From: an uncultured Candidatus Entotheonella sp.
Lineage (GTDB): Bacteria; Tectomicrobia; Entotheonellia; Entotheonellales; Entotheonellaceae
NCBI GenBank assembly: GCA_958295825.1
Contig: OY282375.1
Coordinates: 3,767,489 to 3,831,488 of the forward strand
Length of the DNA stretch: 64,000 nucleotides
Direction of reading: 5' to 3'
The notes under the pieces are model-generated. The model was not told the DNA's origin. It was given only the letters and a program-made list of their open reading frames with translations, and searched no databases. This document shows positions 51,702 through 62,432 of the stretch, one piece after another (the stretch's first letter is position 1; each line of letters opens with the position of its first letter). Both the position numbers and the translations under genes were made by a program.

Positions 51702-53092
51702 CGGCGAACGACGGAAGGGTGCCCCAAGCAGCGGACGACCTCACCCCTCAACCCGAAGCCGTCGCCGAATCAAACCCGCCCTACCAGCTAGCGTCCCCGC
51801 CAGGCTTTCGCGATACCGCCTTCACGGAGAATCACGAGGTTGCCCTGCATCGCTGGGTGCCCTGGATCGCCGGATTCTCCGGCTCCTTTGTCGCCGGGGT
51901 GCTCGATACCGTCAGGCAGCGCGGCAAGATGCGCGTCCTGGACCCCTTCGCTGGGGTCGGCACCACCCTCATCGAAGCCCTGAAAAAAGGCGACGACACC
52001 ATCGGGTTCGAGATCAATCCCTACGCGGCGCTCGCCTGCAAGGTGAAGGCCCACGCCGGGCGCTATGACGTGGCGCACCTGGACCGCCTGATCGCCCGGT
52101 TCGAGGCATACGGCGCGGCGGAATCCTGGTTGCACACGAGGCCCGCTTCCGCACGCCCGGCGGGTTTTCGCAGCCGCTCACCGTTTTTCAGTGATACCGT
52201 GGAACGGCAGGTGCTGGCGGGCCTGGATTTCATCGCCGCGGAAACCACGGATTGGCTGAAGGACCTGTTCCACGTCGCCTTCGGTTCCGTGATGGTGAGC
52301 TTTTCCAATTACACCTATGAACCCAGCCTCGGCACGAGGGCCGGTGCGGGCAAGCCGGACATCGACGACGCCGACGTCTTCGACATCGTCCAACGCAAGT
52401 TGCAGGAAATGCGGGACGATATCGTCAGGTTCCAGGGCTGGCTGGCCAAGCACAAGCCGGTTCCGCGTGCCACCGTGCACCCGTTGTCCTACCTCGACCA
52501 CGCCCACCGGATCGGGCCGCGCAGCATCGACGCGCTCATCACCTCCCCGCCGTACCTCAACAACTATCACTACATCCGCAATACGCGGCCGCACCTCTTC
52601 TGGCTCGGCTTGGCGCAGGCGCCTGCCGACCTGAAGACTATCGAACGCCAGAGCTTTGGGCTGTTCTGGCAGACGGTGCGGTCGGGTCCGCCGGTTGCTC
52701 TGCAGCCCGACCTGCCCCACTTGGTCGAGCAGATTGAGCAGCTTCGCGCCCTGCATCCCGAAAAAGGTCCTTACGGCGGCTCCGGCTGGGCCAATTATGC
52801 CGCTGCGTACTTCAACGACTGCCAGCGCTTCTGCGCCGTCACGCTGAGCCGCATGCGTCCCGGCGGCGCCGTGGTCGTCGTGATCGGCAACAACATCCTG
52901 CAGGGCATCGAGTTTCAAACGGACAGGCTGTTCGCGGAGATTGCGGAGCGGGAAGGATTCAAGCTCGTGAAGCTGCATGAAGTGCGGAAGCGACGGACGG
53001 GGAATAGCATCGTCAATTCATCGGTACGCATCGGCGCGGCGCGGCAACGGGCACGGCTGTATGAAACCGCGGTCGAGCTCCGAGCCCCGTAG
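51698..53092 (+). CDS. DNA methyltransferase (SPPY-type, N4-cytosine or N6-adenine)
   Basis: 464 residues. SAM motif LDPFAGVGTTLIEAL (81-95) precedes the catalytic TSPPYLNNYHY (282-292). SPPY suggests amino-methylation, more often N4-cytosine. It converges with the Eco29kI-like nuclease gene (stops abut at 53092/53093), so the two form a type II restriction-modification system. Target inferred as the nuclease's, possibly CCGCGG. Confidence 0.8.
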   Translation: MTANDGRVPQAADDLTPQPEAVAESNPPYQLASPPGFRDTAFTENHEVALHRWVPWIAGFSGSFVAGVLDTVRQRGKMRVLDPFAGVGTTLIEALKKGDDTIGFEINPYAALACKVKAHAGRYDVAHLDRLIARFEAYGAAESWLHTRPASARPAGFRSRSPFFSDTVERQVLAGLDFIAAETTDWLKDLFHVAFGSVMVSFSNYTYEPSLGTRAGAGKPDIDDADVFDIVQRKLQEMRDDIVRFQGWLAKHKPVPRATVHPLSYLDHAHRIGPRSIDALITSPPYLNNYHYIRNTRPHLFWLGLAQAPADLKTIERQSFGLFWQTVRSGPPVALQPDLPHLVEQIEQLRALHPEKGPYGGSGWANYAAAYFNDCQRFCAVTLSRMRPGGAVVVVIGNNILQGIEFQTDRLFAEIAEREGFKLVKLHEVRKRRTGNSIVNSSVRIGAARQRARLYETAVELRAP

Positions 53093-53674
53093 TCAGGCGC
53101 CGCCATCCAGCAGCGCCAGGACATCCTCGACGGTTTCGTCGGTCTGCAACGCCTCGGCCCAAGGCCGTCCCGGATGCACGACGTCCCACCGGGGGCGCCG
53201 CATGGCGCGGCGGCCGCGACCGGGGTCGTGGTTGCCGAAGCCGTCGATCACGGTATTCCACACCGGCCGGAAGTGTTCGAGCAGAAACCGCTCGGCAAGG
53301 TCGATCCATACCGGAACTACGACCAGATAGCGGCACCTGAACTCGCTCAGATACAGATTGTGGGCTTGCTCGACGGACCTGCCGTGTTGCCGCAGGCGGC
53401 GGAATAACTCGCCGCTGCTCCCATCCGTGCTGCTGCTTCTGCCGCCCTTTCGTCCCCCGGCCGGCGCCGCCTTGCCGACGTAGATGGGCGTGTGGCATTC
53501 CTGAGAGGCGATCCCCTCGTAAAACGGCAGTCCGCCGAGATAGTACAGCGCATAAACGCCAGAGCCGGAAAACTCGATTGCCGGCGGCATGGCGACGGCT
53601 TCCGCCGCCAGCAGCGCGTTCACCACACTGCGAGCCAGGTTCTCGTAGTTCAGGGGATCGTACGCCTCCACCAT
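53093..53674 (-). CDS. GIY-YIG restriction endonuclease (Eco29kI family)
   Basis: 193 residues. GSGVYALYY and TPIYVGKA form the GIY-YIG core, followed by GELFRRLRQHGRS (catalytic Arg/His) and RFLLEHFRPVWN (catalytic Glu and Asn), the Eco29kI pattern with a GGRKGG insert. Eco29kI cleaves CCGCGG; the site here is inferred. Paired with the converging methyltransferase. Confidence 0.82.
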   Translation of the reverse strand: MVEAYDPLNYENLARSVVNALLAAEAVAMPPAIEFSGSGVYALYYLGGLPFYEGIASQECHTPIYVGKAAPAGGRKGGRSSSTDGSSGELFRRLRQHGRSVEQAHNLYLSEFRCRYLVVVPVWIDLAERFLLEHFRPVWNTVIDGFGNHDPGRGRRAMRRPRWDVVHPGRPWAEALQTDETVEDVLALLDGGA

Positions 53675-53725
53675 GCGCTTGATCCTTGCGATGCAGACGA
53701 CAGAGGTTCGCGCGGCGGCGGTCCG

Positions 53726-54931
<1,206 letters not shown>

Positions 54932-55133
54932 GGATTCCGTTCTCCTTGGGGGATGCTGGTAGACATTTTGCGGGGGGTTGCGAAGGGGATATTCTAGCAC
55001 AGCCCTGCTGGGAGCGCACCCGCTGCCAAGCCGGTGTGGTGGACGACAGTCGTGTACAATGCCAGTCCTTGGCGTCGCCGGCGCCATGTCCGCTGCCGGT
55101 GACGCTCTGCGGTCCTGCGCGAAAGGCTTAGCG
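54932..55133. other. Divergent spacer between metK and the Uma2 gene
   Basis: 202 bases. I looked for a SAM riboswitch in the metK leader and saw no recognisable one. TAGAAT in the sequence TGTGCTAGAAT (minus strand) is a possible extended -10 for metK. Confidence 0.35.
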
Positions 55134-55877
55134 ATGCCACACCCCACGATTGCAACACTCAATGACCTCGACTACCCGGAGTCGGATGGCCAGCCCGTGG
55201 CGGAAACCGAGTTCCAGTTCAATCCCATCCTGAACGCCGTCGGCTCCCTGCGCATCCACTTCCAGCAACGCCAAGATGTCTATGTCGTCGGCAACCTGTT
55301 GCTGTACTACGAAGAAGGCAACCGGGCGGCCTCGGTAGCCCCGGACGTCTTCGTGGTCTTCGGCGTCCCCAATCACACGCGGCGCACCTACCTGCTGTGG
55401 CAGGAGGGCAAGGCGCCGGACTTCGTGCTGGAAGTGACCTCCCAGAGCACCCGGCAGGCCGATCAAGGGCGGAAGCGGGATATCTATGAGCGTCTGGGCG
55501 TGTCGGAATACTGGCAGTACGACCCCGCAGGCGATTATCTCGATCCGCCGCTTCAAGGTCTGATGCTGTCGGGCGGTCGGTATGGCGCGCCGCTCACCCT
55601 GGAACGGGTGGGTGGTGTTTGGAGTGCCTGCAGCCCGGTGCTGGGTCTGAACCTGCGTCTGGACGAAGGCGTGCTGCGGTTTCACGCCCCGCTGACGGAT
55701 GACTATCTCCTGACGCACCAGGAGACCGACGCCCGCCTTCAGGAGGCCCAACAGGCTCTCCGGGCAGAAACCCGCGCCCGGCAGGCGGCCGAGGCGCGGC
55801 TGGCCGAACTGGAAGCCCGCCTGCGAGCCTTGCGGCAGGCACCGCCTCCGGGACGCCCGGACCGAGTGGAAAGGTAA
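55134..55877 (+). CDS. Uma2 family PD-(D/E)XK protein with coiled-coil tail
   Basis: 247 residues from ATG 55134. The nuclease-like core has APDVFVVFG (Asp71), [10 protein letters not shown] (Glu100) and [16 protein letters not shown] (Lys near 114), the Uma2 pattern. The last ~45 residues ([19 protein letters not shown]) form a coiled coil. Uma2 proteins are numerous in cyanobacteria and other bacteria; the reaction is unknown. Confidence 0.85.
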   Translation: MPHPTIATLNDLDYPESDGQPVAETEFQFNPILNAVGSLRIHFQQRQDVYVVGNLLLYYEEGNRAASVAPDVFVVFGVPNHTRRTYLLWQEGKAPDFVLEVTSQSTRQADQGRKRDIYERLGVSEYWQYDPAGDYLDPPLQGLMLSGGRYGAPLTLERVGGVWSACSPVLGLNLRLDEGVLRFHAPLTDDYLLTHQETDARLQEAQQALRAETRARQAAEARLAELEARLRALRQAPPPGRPDRVER

Positions 55878-55957
55878 GCTGGGCGGTCTGCCGAACAGGC
55901 ACGCCTCTGACGTTCCGAGAGTTCCAGAAGTGGCGGCTGGTAACGCGATCAAGGTGT

Positions 55958-55989
55958 AGGTCGGGTTAGCCGGAGGCGTAACCCGACCT
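55958..55989. repeat. REP-like palindrome, copy 2
   Basis: AGGTCGGGTTA (55958-55968) and TAACCCGACCT (55979-55989), perfect inverted arms, in the gap between the convergent Uma2 and engB genes. Confidence 0.8.
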
Positions 55990-55994
55990 TCCGA

Positions 55995-56594
55995 CTACGT
56001 GTGCTCCACCGGCGTCAGCCACGGCATCAGCCGCTGCCACAGGCGCAGGCGGCCCTCGTGGTTGTGGGACGAAAACAGCGTCAGCGGCTCGTCGTCCGGC
56101 AGACTGAGGCCGCGGCGGATGTCCTGCTCGTGGGCGGCGCGCTGGCTGCGTTTCACCTTGTCGGTCTTGGTGGCGACCGTCAGCACGGTGACCTGCTTGT
56201 GCAGCAGCCAAGCGCGCAATTGCCAATCCAGCTCGCTGGGCGCGTGGCGAAAATCGACGATGTGCACCACGGCGCGCAGCATGTCTCGGCGTTTCATGTA
56301 CGCCTCTACCATCGGTCGCCAACTCGCCTGCATCTCGCGCGGCACCTTGGCGTAGCCGTAGCCGGGGAAGTCGACAAAGCTGAACCGCCCGTTGACGACG
56401 AAGAAATTGAGGGTGCGTGTCTTGCCGGGCGTGGCGCTGGTCTTAACCAGGTTCTTGCGGTGCAACAGGGTGTTGATGAGTGAGGATTTGCCGACGTTCG
56501 AGCGTCCGGCGAACGCCACTTCGGCGAGCCGTTGGCGCGGGTATTGCGTCGGCGAAGCGGCGCTGGTGACGAATTCGGCGCTGACGATTTTCAT
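55995..56594 (-). CDS. engB: Ribosome biogenesis GTPase EngB (YihA/YsxC)
   Basis: 199 residues. GTPase motifs: G1 GRSNVGKSSL, G2/switch PGKTRTLNFF, G3 DFPGYGYAKVP, G4 TKTDK. Helps 50S assembly. Its start overlaps the end of the VWA gene upstream by 4 bases (56591-56594), an unusual coupling of a housekeeping GTPase to a membrane VWA protein. Confidence 0.95.
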   Translation of the reverse strand: MKIVSAEFVTSAASPTQYPRQRLAEVAFAGRSNVGKSSLINTLLHRKNLVKTSATPGKTRTLNFFVVNGRFSFVDFPGYGYAKVPREMQASWRPMVEAYMKRRDMLRAVVHIVDFRHAPSELDWQLRAWLLHKQVTVLTVATKTDKVKRSQRAAHEQDIRRGLSLPDDEPLTLFSSHNHEGRLRLWQRLMPWLTPVEHT

Positions 56595-59356
56595 GCATCC
56601 ACGCTATGTGCTCTCAGGTCTCTGCTACGGTGCCGGTGATCCTCGGCGCGGCGGTGCACGATGGCTTCCAACTCGTCATACGAATAACCCGGCGCGGCTG
56701 CCCGGGTTGCTTGGGCATTCTGCCAGCGAGTTGTCCAGGAAGCGGGCAGGCTGATCTGGCGCACCGCGATTTCCGCCACGAAGACGCATAGGGCCGCCAA
56801 CACGAACCACGGCCAGAAGTCGTGCAGTGGCCGCCCCGGTCCCGACGGGAGATCGGCTTGCTGCGCGGTGCTGAACAAGATGCCGGCGGCATCCTCGGAC
56901 GCGTCGGCCTGCAGCACTTGGCCGCCGGTGCGCTCGGCCAGTCGGGTCAGCAGATGGCGGTTGACGTCCAGCCCCAGGTACTCCGCCGAATAGGGCAGGG
57001 CGATGCCGACGGTTTTCGGCCCGATGGTGGCTTCCCCCTGGCGGCCTGCGAGGCTGAGAAGATACTCGCCGCGACCGCTGACGGCAAACCGCCCCTGATA
57101 ACGACCCGGCGCTGTCTGCTCCAGCTCCAGCGGCAGGGTGTCCTTCTCCGGCGTCAGCACGCGGCTGCCCTGCAGGTCGAGGCGGTTGACGAACCGATCC
57201 TCGGCGTCATACACGTCGGCGCGCACGATGGCCTGGCCCTCGCGCACGTCCACCCGCACGTCAACGCTCTCGGGCGTGCCCGTCCGCTGCACCCAGCGCA
57301 CGAGCTGGGCGGCGAACGGGCCGAACTGCGGCCAGCGCAGCCAGTCCTTGCCCCAGCGCGGCCCCAGATCGGCAGTGAATGCCGCGGTGTGCCCCAGGCC
57401 GTAGCGCTGCACCGCCAGCAGCGGGTCGTCGTTCGGGGTGGTAAGCAGCACCTCGGCGGCCGGCTTGCCGTAGGTCACCACGTAGCCGTGCAGCGGCGGC
57501 GCCTCGTCAATCCCCACGCCCCGCAACAACTCGTGATGGCGCTGCAAGAGCGGTTGGAACGCGCCCTCCTCGATCAGGCTGCGCGACACCAGGATGGTCT
57601 CGGCGGTGAAGATGCGCGGGATGTTGAGGGCGTCGTTCGTGTAGTAGCTGCGCCCCTTGCCCCAGTGCGCAATGGCGTCCATGAGGGTGCGGTCGGCGTC
57701 CTGCCCCAGCGCCACCGTGGTGACGGTGATGTGGTCGGCCACGGCGCCGCGCATCAGCGACTCGAACGCCATGTTCGGCGTCAGGCCGTCGGACAGCGCG
57801 ATCAGGTGCTTCTTCACCGCCGGCACGTCGCGCAGCGTGCCGAGCCCCTCCTGCAGGGCCTTGAACAGGTCGGTGCCGCCGCCGTGGGTGAGGGCGGCGA
57901 GCCGCCCGGCGATCTGCTCGCGCTTGCCCGCCTCGCTCATCGGCACGCTCCAGTCCCACTCGGCGTTGAAGGCCAGCACCCCCACCTGGTCGAAGGGATT
58001 GAGCAGCTTCATCGACGAAAAGGCGGCGATCTTGGCCACCTCCAGCTTGGTGGTGCGGTCGCCGAAGCCCGACGACGGCGCGCCGCTGACGCTGCTGCCC
58101 ATGCTGTCGGAGCGGTCGATGACCATGACCATCGCCAGGCTGGGGATCGACACCTTGGTGGGCACGTCCATGTCCACCGGCAGGATTTTCTCCAGCGGCG
58201 TGCGGTAGTAGCCGCCGGCGCCGAAGCTCTTTTCGCCGCCCAGCATCAGCACGCCGCCGCCCATGTCGCGCACGTAGCGCTCCAGCACCTCCATCTGCGA
58301 GACCGAAATGCCGAAGCCGGGCACGTTGTCGAAGACGAGGGCGGCGTACTCCAGGTAATCGCTGAGCATGTGGGGGAGGTCCTGCCACGGACGGCTGCGC
58401 ACGTCGAGGCCCTGCTGCTGCAACGCCTGCACGAGCGGCGGCGCCTGGTCGGGCGGGTCGTAGAGCCGCAGCACCTTGGGGCGGCCGCGCACCTCGGTGA
58501 AGGTCTGCCAGTGGTTGTTCTCCGGCATGGTGTCGCGCGGGCTGTTGACGACGATCTGGTGGAGCTGCATACCCTCGGCCTTGGCCTGCTCCAGGAAGCG
58601 GTGGCGGTTCTTGCCGGGCCGCAGCACGACCTCCTGCCGCGCCACGAAGGACCCCTCGCGGAACAACTCCAGCGACGCCGGGGTTTCGAGGCTGCTGAAG
58701 ACGACGGCCTCGACGTGGTAGGGCGTGCCCAGGCGCACCTGCTTGGGGGCAATCAGCTTTTCCACCCGCACCTCGGGCTCTTGCTGTCCGCGTCCCAGCG
58801 GCACCGGGAAGACCGACACGCCGAGGGAGCGGGCGAGCAGCACGGCCTCGGCCGCTGAGGCGACGTTTTCGTTGCCGTCGCTGAGCAGCACCAGCCGCTT
58901 GGCGCCTTCGGTGGGAAAGCTGGCGGCGCTGACCTGCAGCGCGCGAGCGATGTTGGTGGCGCTGCTGTCTACCTCGGAGGCGATGTCGGGCAGGCTGAAG
59001 CGTTTGGCAACGCCGTGTTCGAGAAAGGCGTCGGCGCCGAACACGACGAGCCCGGCACCGTCTTTCGGTCGTTTGGCGCCACCGACGGCGCGGATGAAAT
59101 CGAGCGCCCGCTGACGAACGGCGGCGCTGACGCTGTGCGACAGGTCAAGCGCGAAGACGACGTTGGCCTGCTCGTAAGGCTGCGTCAGGGCGAGGCGTAC
59201 CAAGCCGCCGACCAGCAGCAACAGCGCGAGCAATCGCAGGCCGCTGAGCAGGCGCCGCCGCATCGGCGCGAGCCGCCGCGGCGTGCGGCGCAGCCACAGG
59301 AGCAGCAGCGGTGCCAGCAGCAACAGGGCGATGAACCAGGGGTAGAGCAGGTGCAT
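56591..59356 (-). CDS. Large VWA-domain membrane protein
   Basis: 921 residues. Two N-terminal helices (1-~60) precede a VWA domain (VVFALDLSHSVSA, MIDAS-like with relaxed DxSxS). After a middle segment resembling a class I glutamine-amidotransferase-like fold (~285-380), a second VWA follows with a full MIDAS start MVMVIDRSDSMGS. A C-terminal helix (WPWFVLAALCVFVAEIAV) anchors the end. It resembles BatA-type proteins of the MoxR/DUF58 system. Probably binds a metal-dependent partner in the periplasm; function unproven. Confidence 0.8.
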   Translation of the reverse strand: MHLLYPWFIALLLLAPLLLLWLRRTPRRLAPMRRRLLSGLRLLALLLLVGGLVRLALTQPYEQANVVFALDLSHSVSAAVRQRALDFIRAVGGAKRPKDGAGLVVFGADAFLEHGVAKRFSLPDIASEVDSSATNIARALQVSAASFPTEGAKRLVLLSDGNENVASAAEAVLLARSLGVSVFPVPLGRGQQEPEVRVEKLIAPKQVRLGTPYHVEAVVFSSLETPASLELFREGSFVARQEVVLRPGKNRHRFLEQAKAEGMQLHQIVVNSPRDTMPENNHWQTFTEVRGRPKVLRLYDPPDQAPPLVQALQQQGLDVRSRPWQDLPHMLSDYLEYAALVFDNVPGFGISVSQMEVLERYVRDMGGGVLMLGGEKSFGAGGYYRTPLEKILPVDMDVPTKVSIPSLAMVMVIDRSDSMGSSVSGAPSSGFGDRTTKLEVAKIAAFSSMKLLNPFDQVGVLAFNAEWDWSVPMSEAGKREQIAGRLAALTHGGGTDLFKALQEGLGTLRDVPAVKKHLIALSDGLTPNMAFESLMRGAVADHITVTTVALGQDADRTLMDAIAHWGKGRSYYTNDALNIPRIFTAETILVSRSLIEEGAFQPLLQRHHELLRGVGIDEAPPLHGYVVTYGKPAAEVLLTTPNDDPLLAVQRYGLGHTAAFTADLGPRWGKDWLRWPQFGPFAAQLVRWVQRTGTPESVDVRVDVREGQAIVRADVYDAEDRFVNRLDLQGSRVLTPEKDTLPLELEQTAPGRYQGRFAVSGRGEYLLSLAGRQGEATIGPKTVGIALPYSAEYLGLDVNRHLLTRLAERTGGQVLQADASEDAAGILFSTAQQADLPSGPGRPLHDFWPWFVLAALCVFVAEIAVRQISLPASWTTRWQNAQATRAAAPGYSYDELEAIVHRRAEDHRHRSRDLRAHSVDA

Positions 59357-59562
59357 GTGGGTTTTTAGTCTTGGGTTTTGAGTTGTGAGTTCTGGATTTC
59401 ACTTGGAACACGCGCACGTTAGAGCATTTTAAGGTTGAAAAGAATCCGTGTTCACTGCCCGTCACTCCGGCGGAAGCCGGGGGTGACGATACGGTAACCT
59501 TAGCATGGCGCTAAGCAATCTTGAACTGCTGTAGTTTTATCCACTAACCACTGATCTTCCCG
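59357..59562. other. Intergenic with palindrome
   Basis: 206 bases between the VWA genes, holding an inverted element at 59461-59487 and no gene. Confidence 0.5.
59461..59487. repeat. Extragenic palindrome
   Basis: GTCACTCCGGC (59461-59471) and GCCGGGGGTGAC (59476-59487), arms around a GGAA loop. Same style as that at 42868. Confidence 0.6.
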
Positions 59563-61416
59563 TCAGAAATCCCGGCACCAGGTGAACCACTCGGCGGTCA
59601 ATACGGCCACGGCGCCCAGCGTCAGGGCGAGCCACAGCGGCGTTTCGGCGCTGCTGGCAGCGGCAGCGGCTTCGTCGGGTGTCAGCGGCGGCAGCTTGTT
59701 CGCGGGGTTGATGTCCGACTCGCCGTCGTCGAGCAGGTTGACCGTCAGGTAGCGTCTGAAATGGTCTCCGGCGCGCAGGGTGTACACGCCGACGCGCTGG
59801 GTGTCGGAAAAAATCCACGGGTTGCCCTGCACGTCGTACTGTTGCTGGCGGCCCTGCGGATCCTGCACGGAGATGCGCGATACCGGGGTGTCGAGGTACA
59901 GCGGATAGGGGGTGCCGGCCTGGATCTGGCCGCCGCCGTCGGATTCCGGGGGCGCCAGCCAGCGCAGCAGGTTGCCGATGAACACCGGGAAGGCGACGCG
60001 CAGCGGCAGGTCCGATTGCATCAGGTCAAAGCCGAGAACCACCACGCGCAGGTTCGGCTCCTCGATAAGACCGAGCAGCGGCGTGTCCGGCGCGTCGACG
60101 AGGCTGTGGGCGCCGTCTTGCAGCGTCAGTTGCAGCGCCTCGGCGACGTGTACGTCGGCCAGATCGACGAATTGCAGCAGCGGGTGCTGGCGCTGCCAAT
60201 CCACCACGCGCGGCTGCGTGACCGTGCCGGTGTGCCGCACCCGGTCGTCCGGCGGCACCGTGTTGATCAGCAAGTAATTGCCGCGCTGCAGCGGCGGCGG
60301 GGTGACGCCGTTGAAAATGATCAGGCGATTCGACGCCAGCAGGCGCGGCAGGATGTCCGCCGACACCTGCGGCACGACGTTGACGAACACGCCGGGGATG
60401 GCGGTGAGCAGGGTCTCCAGGAAGTAATTCGGCTCGCCAACGAGCAGGATCCAGGTCTGTGACGCAGCGGCAGCGACGCCGTAGGCGCGGTTGTCCAGCG
60501 CCAGATCGTCGTCCAGCGCCAGTTCGGCCTCGGCGACGCCCTGCAGGGGGCCGGCGACGGTGGACACGATGACTTCCTCCTGGCCGGGTTGCAGGTCCAA
60601 TTGACGCTCCAGCGGTGGTTGCGGCGATAGGCTGAGGCGCAGGGGCGCGGCGACCGGCTGCGGCGAGAAGTTCTTCACGGCCAGCAGCACCTCGTAGAGC
60701 CCTTGAGCGTCCGGCACCTGCCGGAAGGCGAAGCGCGTGATGCCGACGTTGGTGTCGCCGCCGCCGACCCGGATGTGGCGCAATTGGTGGCCGAGTTGCT
60801 GGCGCAATTGCGTCAGTTCGGCGACCCGCGGGTAGGCGCCGTCGCCGATGACGACGATCTCGTGCGAGCCGCTGCCCTGGGTGAGCGACAGCGCCAGGAA
60901 CAGCGCTTCCCGCATGTTGCCGGTGGCGTCGCTGGCCTGCAGGTCTCGGATGGTCTGCCGCAACAAGGTCTTCTCGCTGCTGAAGAACGCCGCCACGCGG
61001 GGTTGCCGGCCGGCGGTGATGACGGCCATCTGACGCCCGGCGGGCAGCTCCTGCAGCACCTGCAGGGCCTGCTCCCTGGCCTGTGCAAAGCGCGTCCCCT
61101 GCCCGGTGCGGGTCTGCATGCTGGCGCTCACGTCGAACACCAGCACGACGTCGCGGCTCGGCACGGCCTGGCCGGTGAGCGCCGGTTCGGCGAGCGCCGC
61201 GGCCAACAGGCAGACGAGCAGGATTTGCAGCAGCAGCGGCAGGTTCTGCACCAGCCGCCGCAGGCCGAGGCTGCCCTGCGCCTCGCGCGCCACGCTCTCC
61301 CACAGGAACAGTGTGCTGACCCGCACCTCCCGCCGCCGGTAGCGCAGCGCGTGCAGCACCAGGAGCACCGGCACGAAGGCCAGCAGGGTAAGTGCCGCCG
61401 GGTTGAGCCAGACCAT
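59563..61416 (-). CDS. BatA-like VWA membrane protein
   Basis: 617 residues. The N-terminus (MVWLNPAALTLLAFVPVLLV, then RYRRREVRVSTLFLWE) is the aerotolerance/BatA N-domain with two helices; the VWA domain starts VVLVFDVSASMQTRTG with a complete MIDAS. A C-terminal helix (LWLALTLGAVAVLTAEWF) ends the protein. Works with the DUF58 protein and the large VWA protein next to it. The MoxR ATPase that normally completes such loci is not in the window. Confidence 0.85.
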   Translation of the reverse strand: MVWLNPAALTLLAFVPVLLVLHALRYRRREVRVSTLFLWESVAREAQGSLGLRRLVQNLPLLLQILLVCLLAAALAEPALTGQAVPSRDVVLVFDVSASMQTRTGQGTRFAQAREQALQVLQELPAGRQMAVITAGRQPRVAAFFSSEKTLLRQTIRDLQASDATGNMREALFLALSLTQGSGSHEIVVIGDGAYPRVAELTQLRQQLGHQLRHIRVGGGDTNVGITRFAFRQVPDAQGLYEVLLAVKNFSPQPVAAPLRLSLSPQPPLERQLDLQPGQEEVIVSTVAGPLQGVAEAELALDDDLALDNRAYGVAAAASQTWILLVGEPNYFLETLLTAIPGVFVNVVPQVSADILPRLLASNRLIIFNGVTPPPLQRGNYLLINTVPPDDRVRHTGTVTQPRVVDWQRQHPLLQFVDLADVHVAEALQLTLQDGAHSLVDAPDTPLLGLIEEPNLRVVVLGFDLMQSDLPLRVAFPVFIGNLLRWLAPPESDGGGQIQAGTPYPLYLDTPVSRISVQDPQGRQQQYDVQGNPWIFSDTQRVGVYTLRAGDHFRRYLTVNLLDDGESDINPANKLPPLTPDEAAAAASSAETPLWLALTLGAVAVLTAEWFTWCRDF

Positions 61417-61436
61417 GAAAGCGTTTCCTTGTGCAG

Positions 61437-61464
61437 GTCGGAGCAGCCGCAGGCGTAATCCGAC
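61437..61464. repeat. REP-like palindrome, copy 3
   Basis: GTCGGA (61437-61442) and TCCGAC (61459-61464), degenerate relative of those at 50102 and 55958, between the BatA-like and DUF58 genes. Confidence 0.6.
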
Positions 61465-61475
61465 GTTCCATTGCC

Positions 61476-62402
61476 CTAACTGAGATACAACCCGCGCCGC
61501 AGGTATCGCAGTACGACGTCCTCAAACGGCACGGTGGTGACGACGCGCAGATACTCGATGTTGCGCCGCAGGCAATACGTCTCGATGTCGGCGAAGTACG
61601 CCGCCACCTTCTCGCGGTAGCGGGCGAGCAGGCGCTGGTTGACCGTCAGGCGGCGTTGCTGGCCGGTCTCGACGTCGTGCAGACGGACGGCGCCGTTGAA
61701 GGCCGGGTTGATCTCCGACTCGGCCACCACCTGGATCACCAGCGCGTCGAAGCCGGCGTAGGCCAGGGCATCGAGGCCGGCGGCGTAGCCCTGCGGGTCG
61801 AACAGGTCGCTGAGGACGATGGCCAGGCCGCCTCTGGCTGGCAAGCTTTGAGTCTGGCGGGCGTAGGTGCGCAGCACGCGGTTCAGGTTGGTGCCGCCCG
61901 CGCAGCCGAGGGCCTCGAAATAGCGCAGCATGGCGACGATCTGCTGCCGCCCGCGCTGCGGTGGCCTGGGGCGGCCCAATTCGTCGGCAAACGACACCAC
62001 GCCGACGCGGTCCAGGCTGTTGAGGCCGATGTAGCCCAGCGCCGCAGCCACCCGGCGGGCGAAGTCGATCTTCGACGGCTGGCCCTCTTGCATCGAGCGG
62101 CTGGTATCGACCAGCAAATGGATGGTGAGGTCCTCCTCGGCGGCGAAGACCTTGAGGAAGAGGCGGTCCAGGCGGCTGTAGACGTTCCAATCGACGTAGC
62201 GAAAGTCGTCGCCCGGCTGGTAGCGGCGGTGGTCGGCGAATTCCAGGCCCATGCCGCGGCGCAGGGTGGTGCGGTCATTCTGGCTCTGGCCCCGAAACAG
62301 CTTGCGCGCCAGCAGGTGCAGGGTTTCGAGCTTGCGCATGAAGTCGGCGTCGAACAGCGCCGGGACGGGTTCAGCCGATGGGGTAAGGGGTGAGGCGTTC
62401 AT
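61476..62402 (-). CDS. DUF58 family protein
   Basis: 308 residues from ATG 62402 (GTG 62426 possible). Signature GLEFADHRRYQPGDDFRYVDWNV in the first third, and a VWA-like core with LLVDTSRSMQEG and IVLSDLFDPQG. DUF58 proteins accompany MoxR ATPases and BatA-type proteins, acting in protein-complex activation or stress. Upstream member of this VWA locus. Confidence 0.9.
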   Translation of the reverse strand: MNASPLTPSAEPVPALFDADFMRKLETLHLLARKLFRGQSQNDRTTLRRGMGLEFADHRRYQPGDDFRYVDWNVYSRLDRLFLKVFAAEEDLTIHLLVDTSRSMQEGQPSKIDFARRVAAALGYIGLNSLDRVGVVSFADELGRPRPPQRGRQQIVAMLRYFEALGCAGGTNLNRVLRTYARQTQSLPARGGLAIVLSDLFDPQGYAAGLDALAYAGFDALVIQVVAESEINPAFNGAVRLHDVETGQQRRLTVNQRLLARYREKVAAYFADIETYCLRRNIEYLRVVTTVPFEDVVLRYLRRGLYLS

Positions 62403-62432
62403 GAAACGGGCGTTTCCAGAGTTCACGCAGTA

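Noticed and set aside
54932..55133. SAM riboswitch ahead of metK
   Set aside because: I could not build a recognisable SAM-I, SAM-II or related fold from the leader; only a possible extended -10 box is present.
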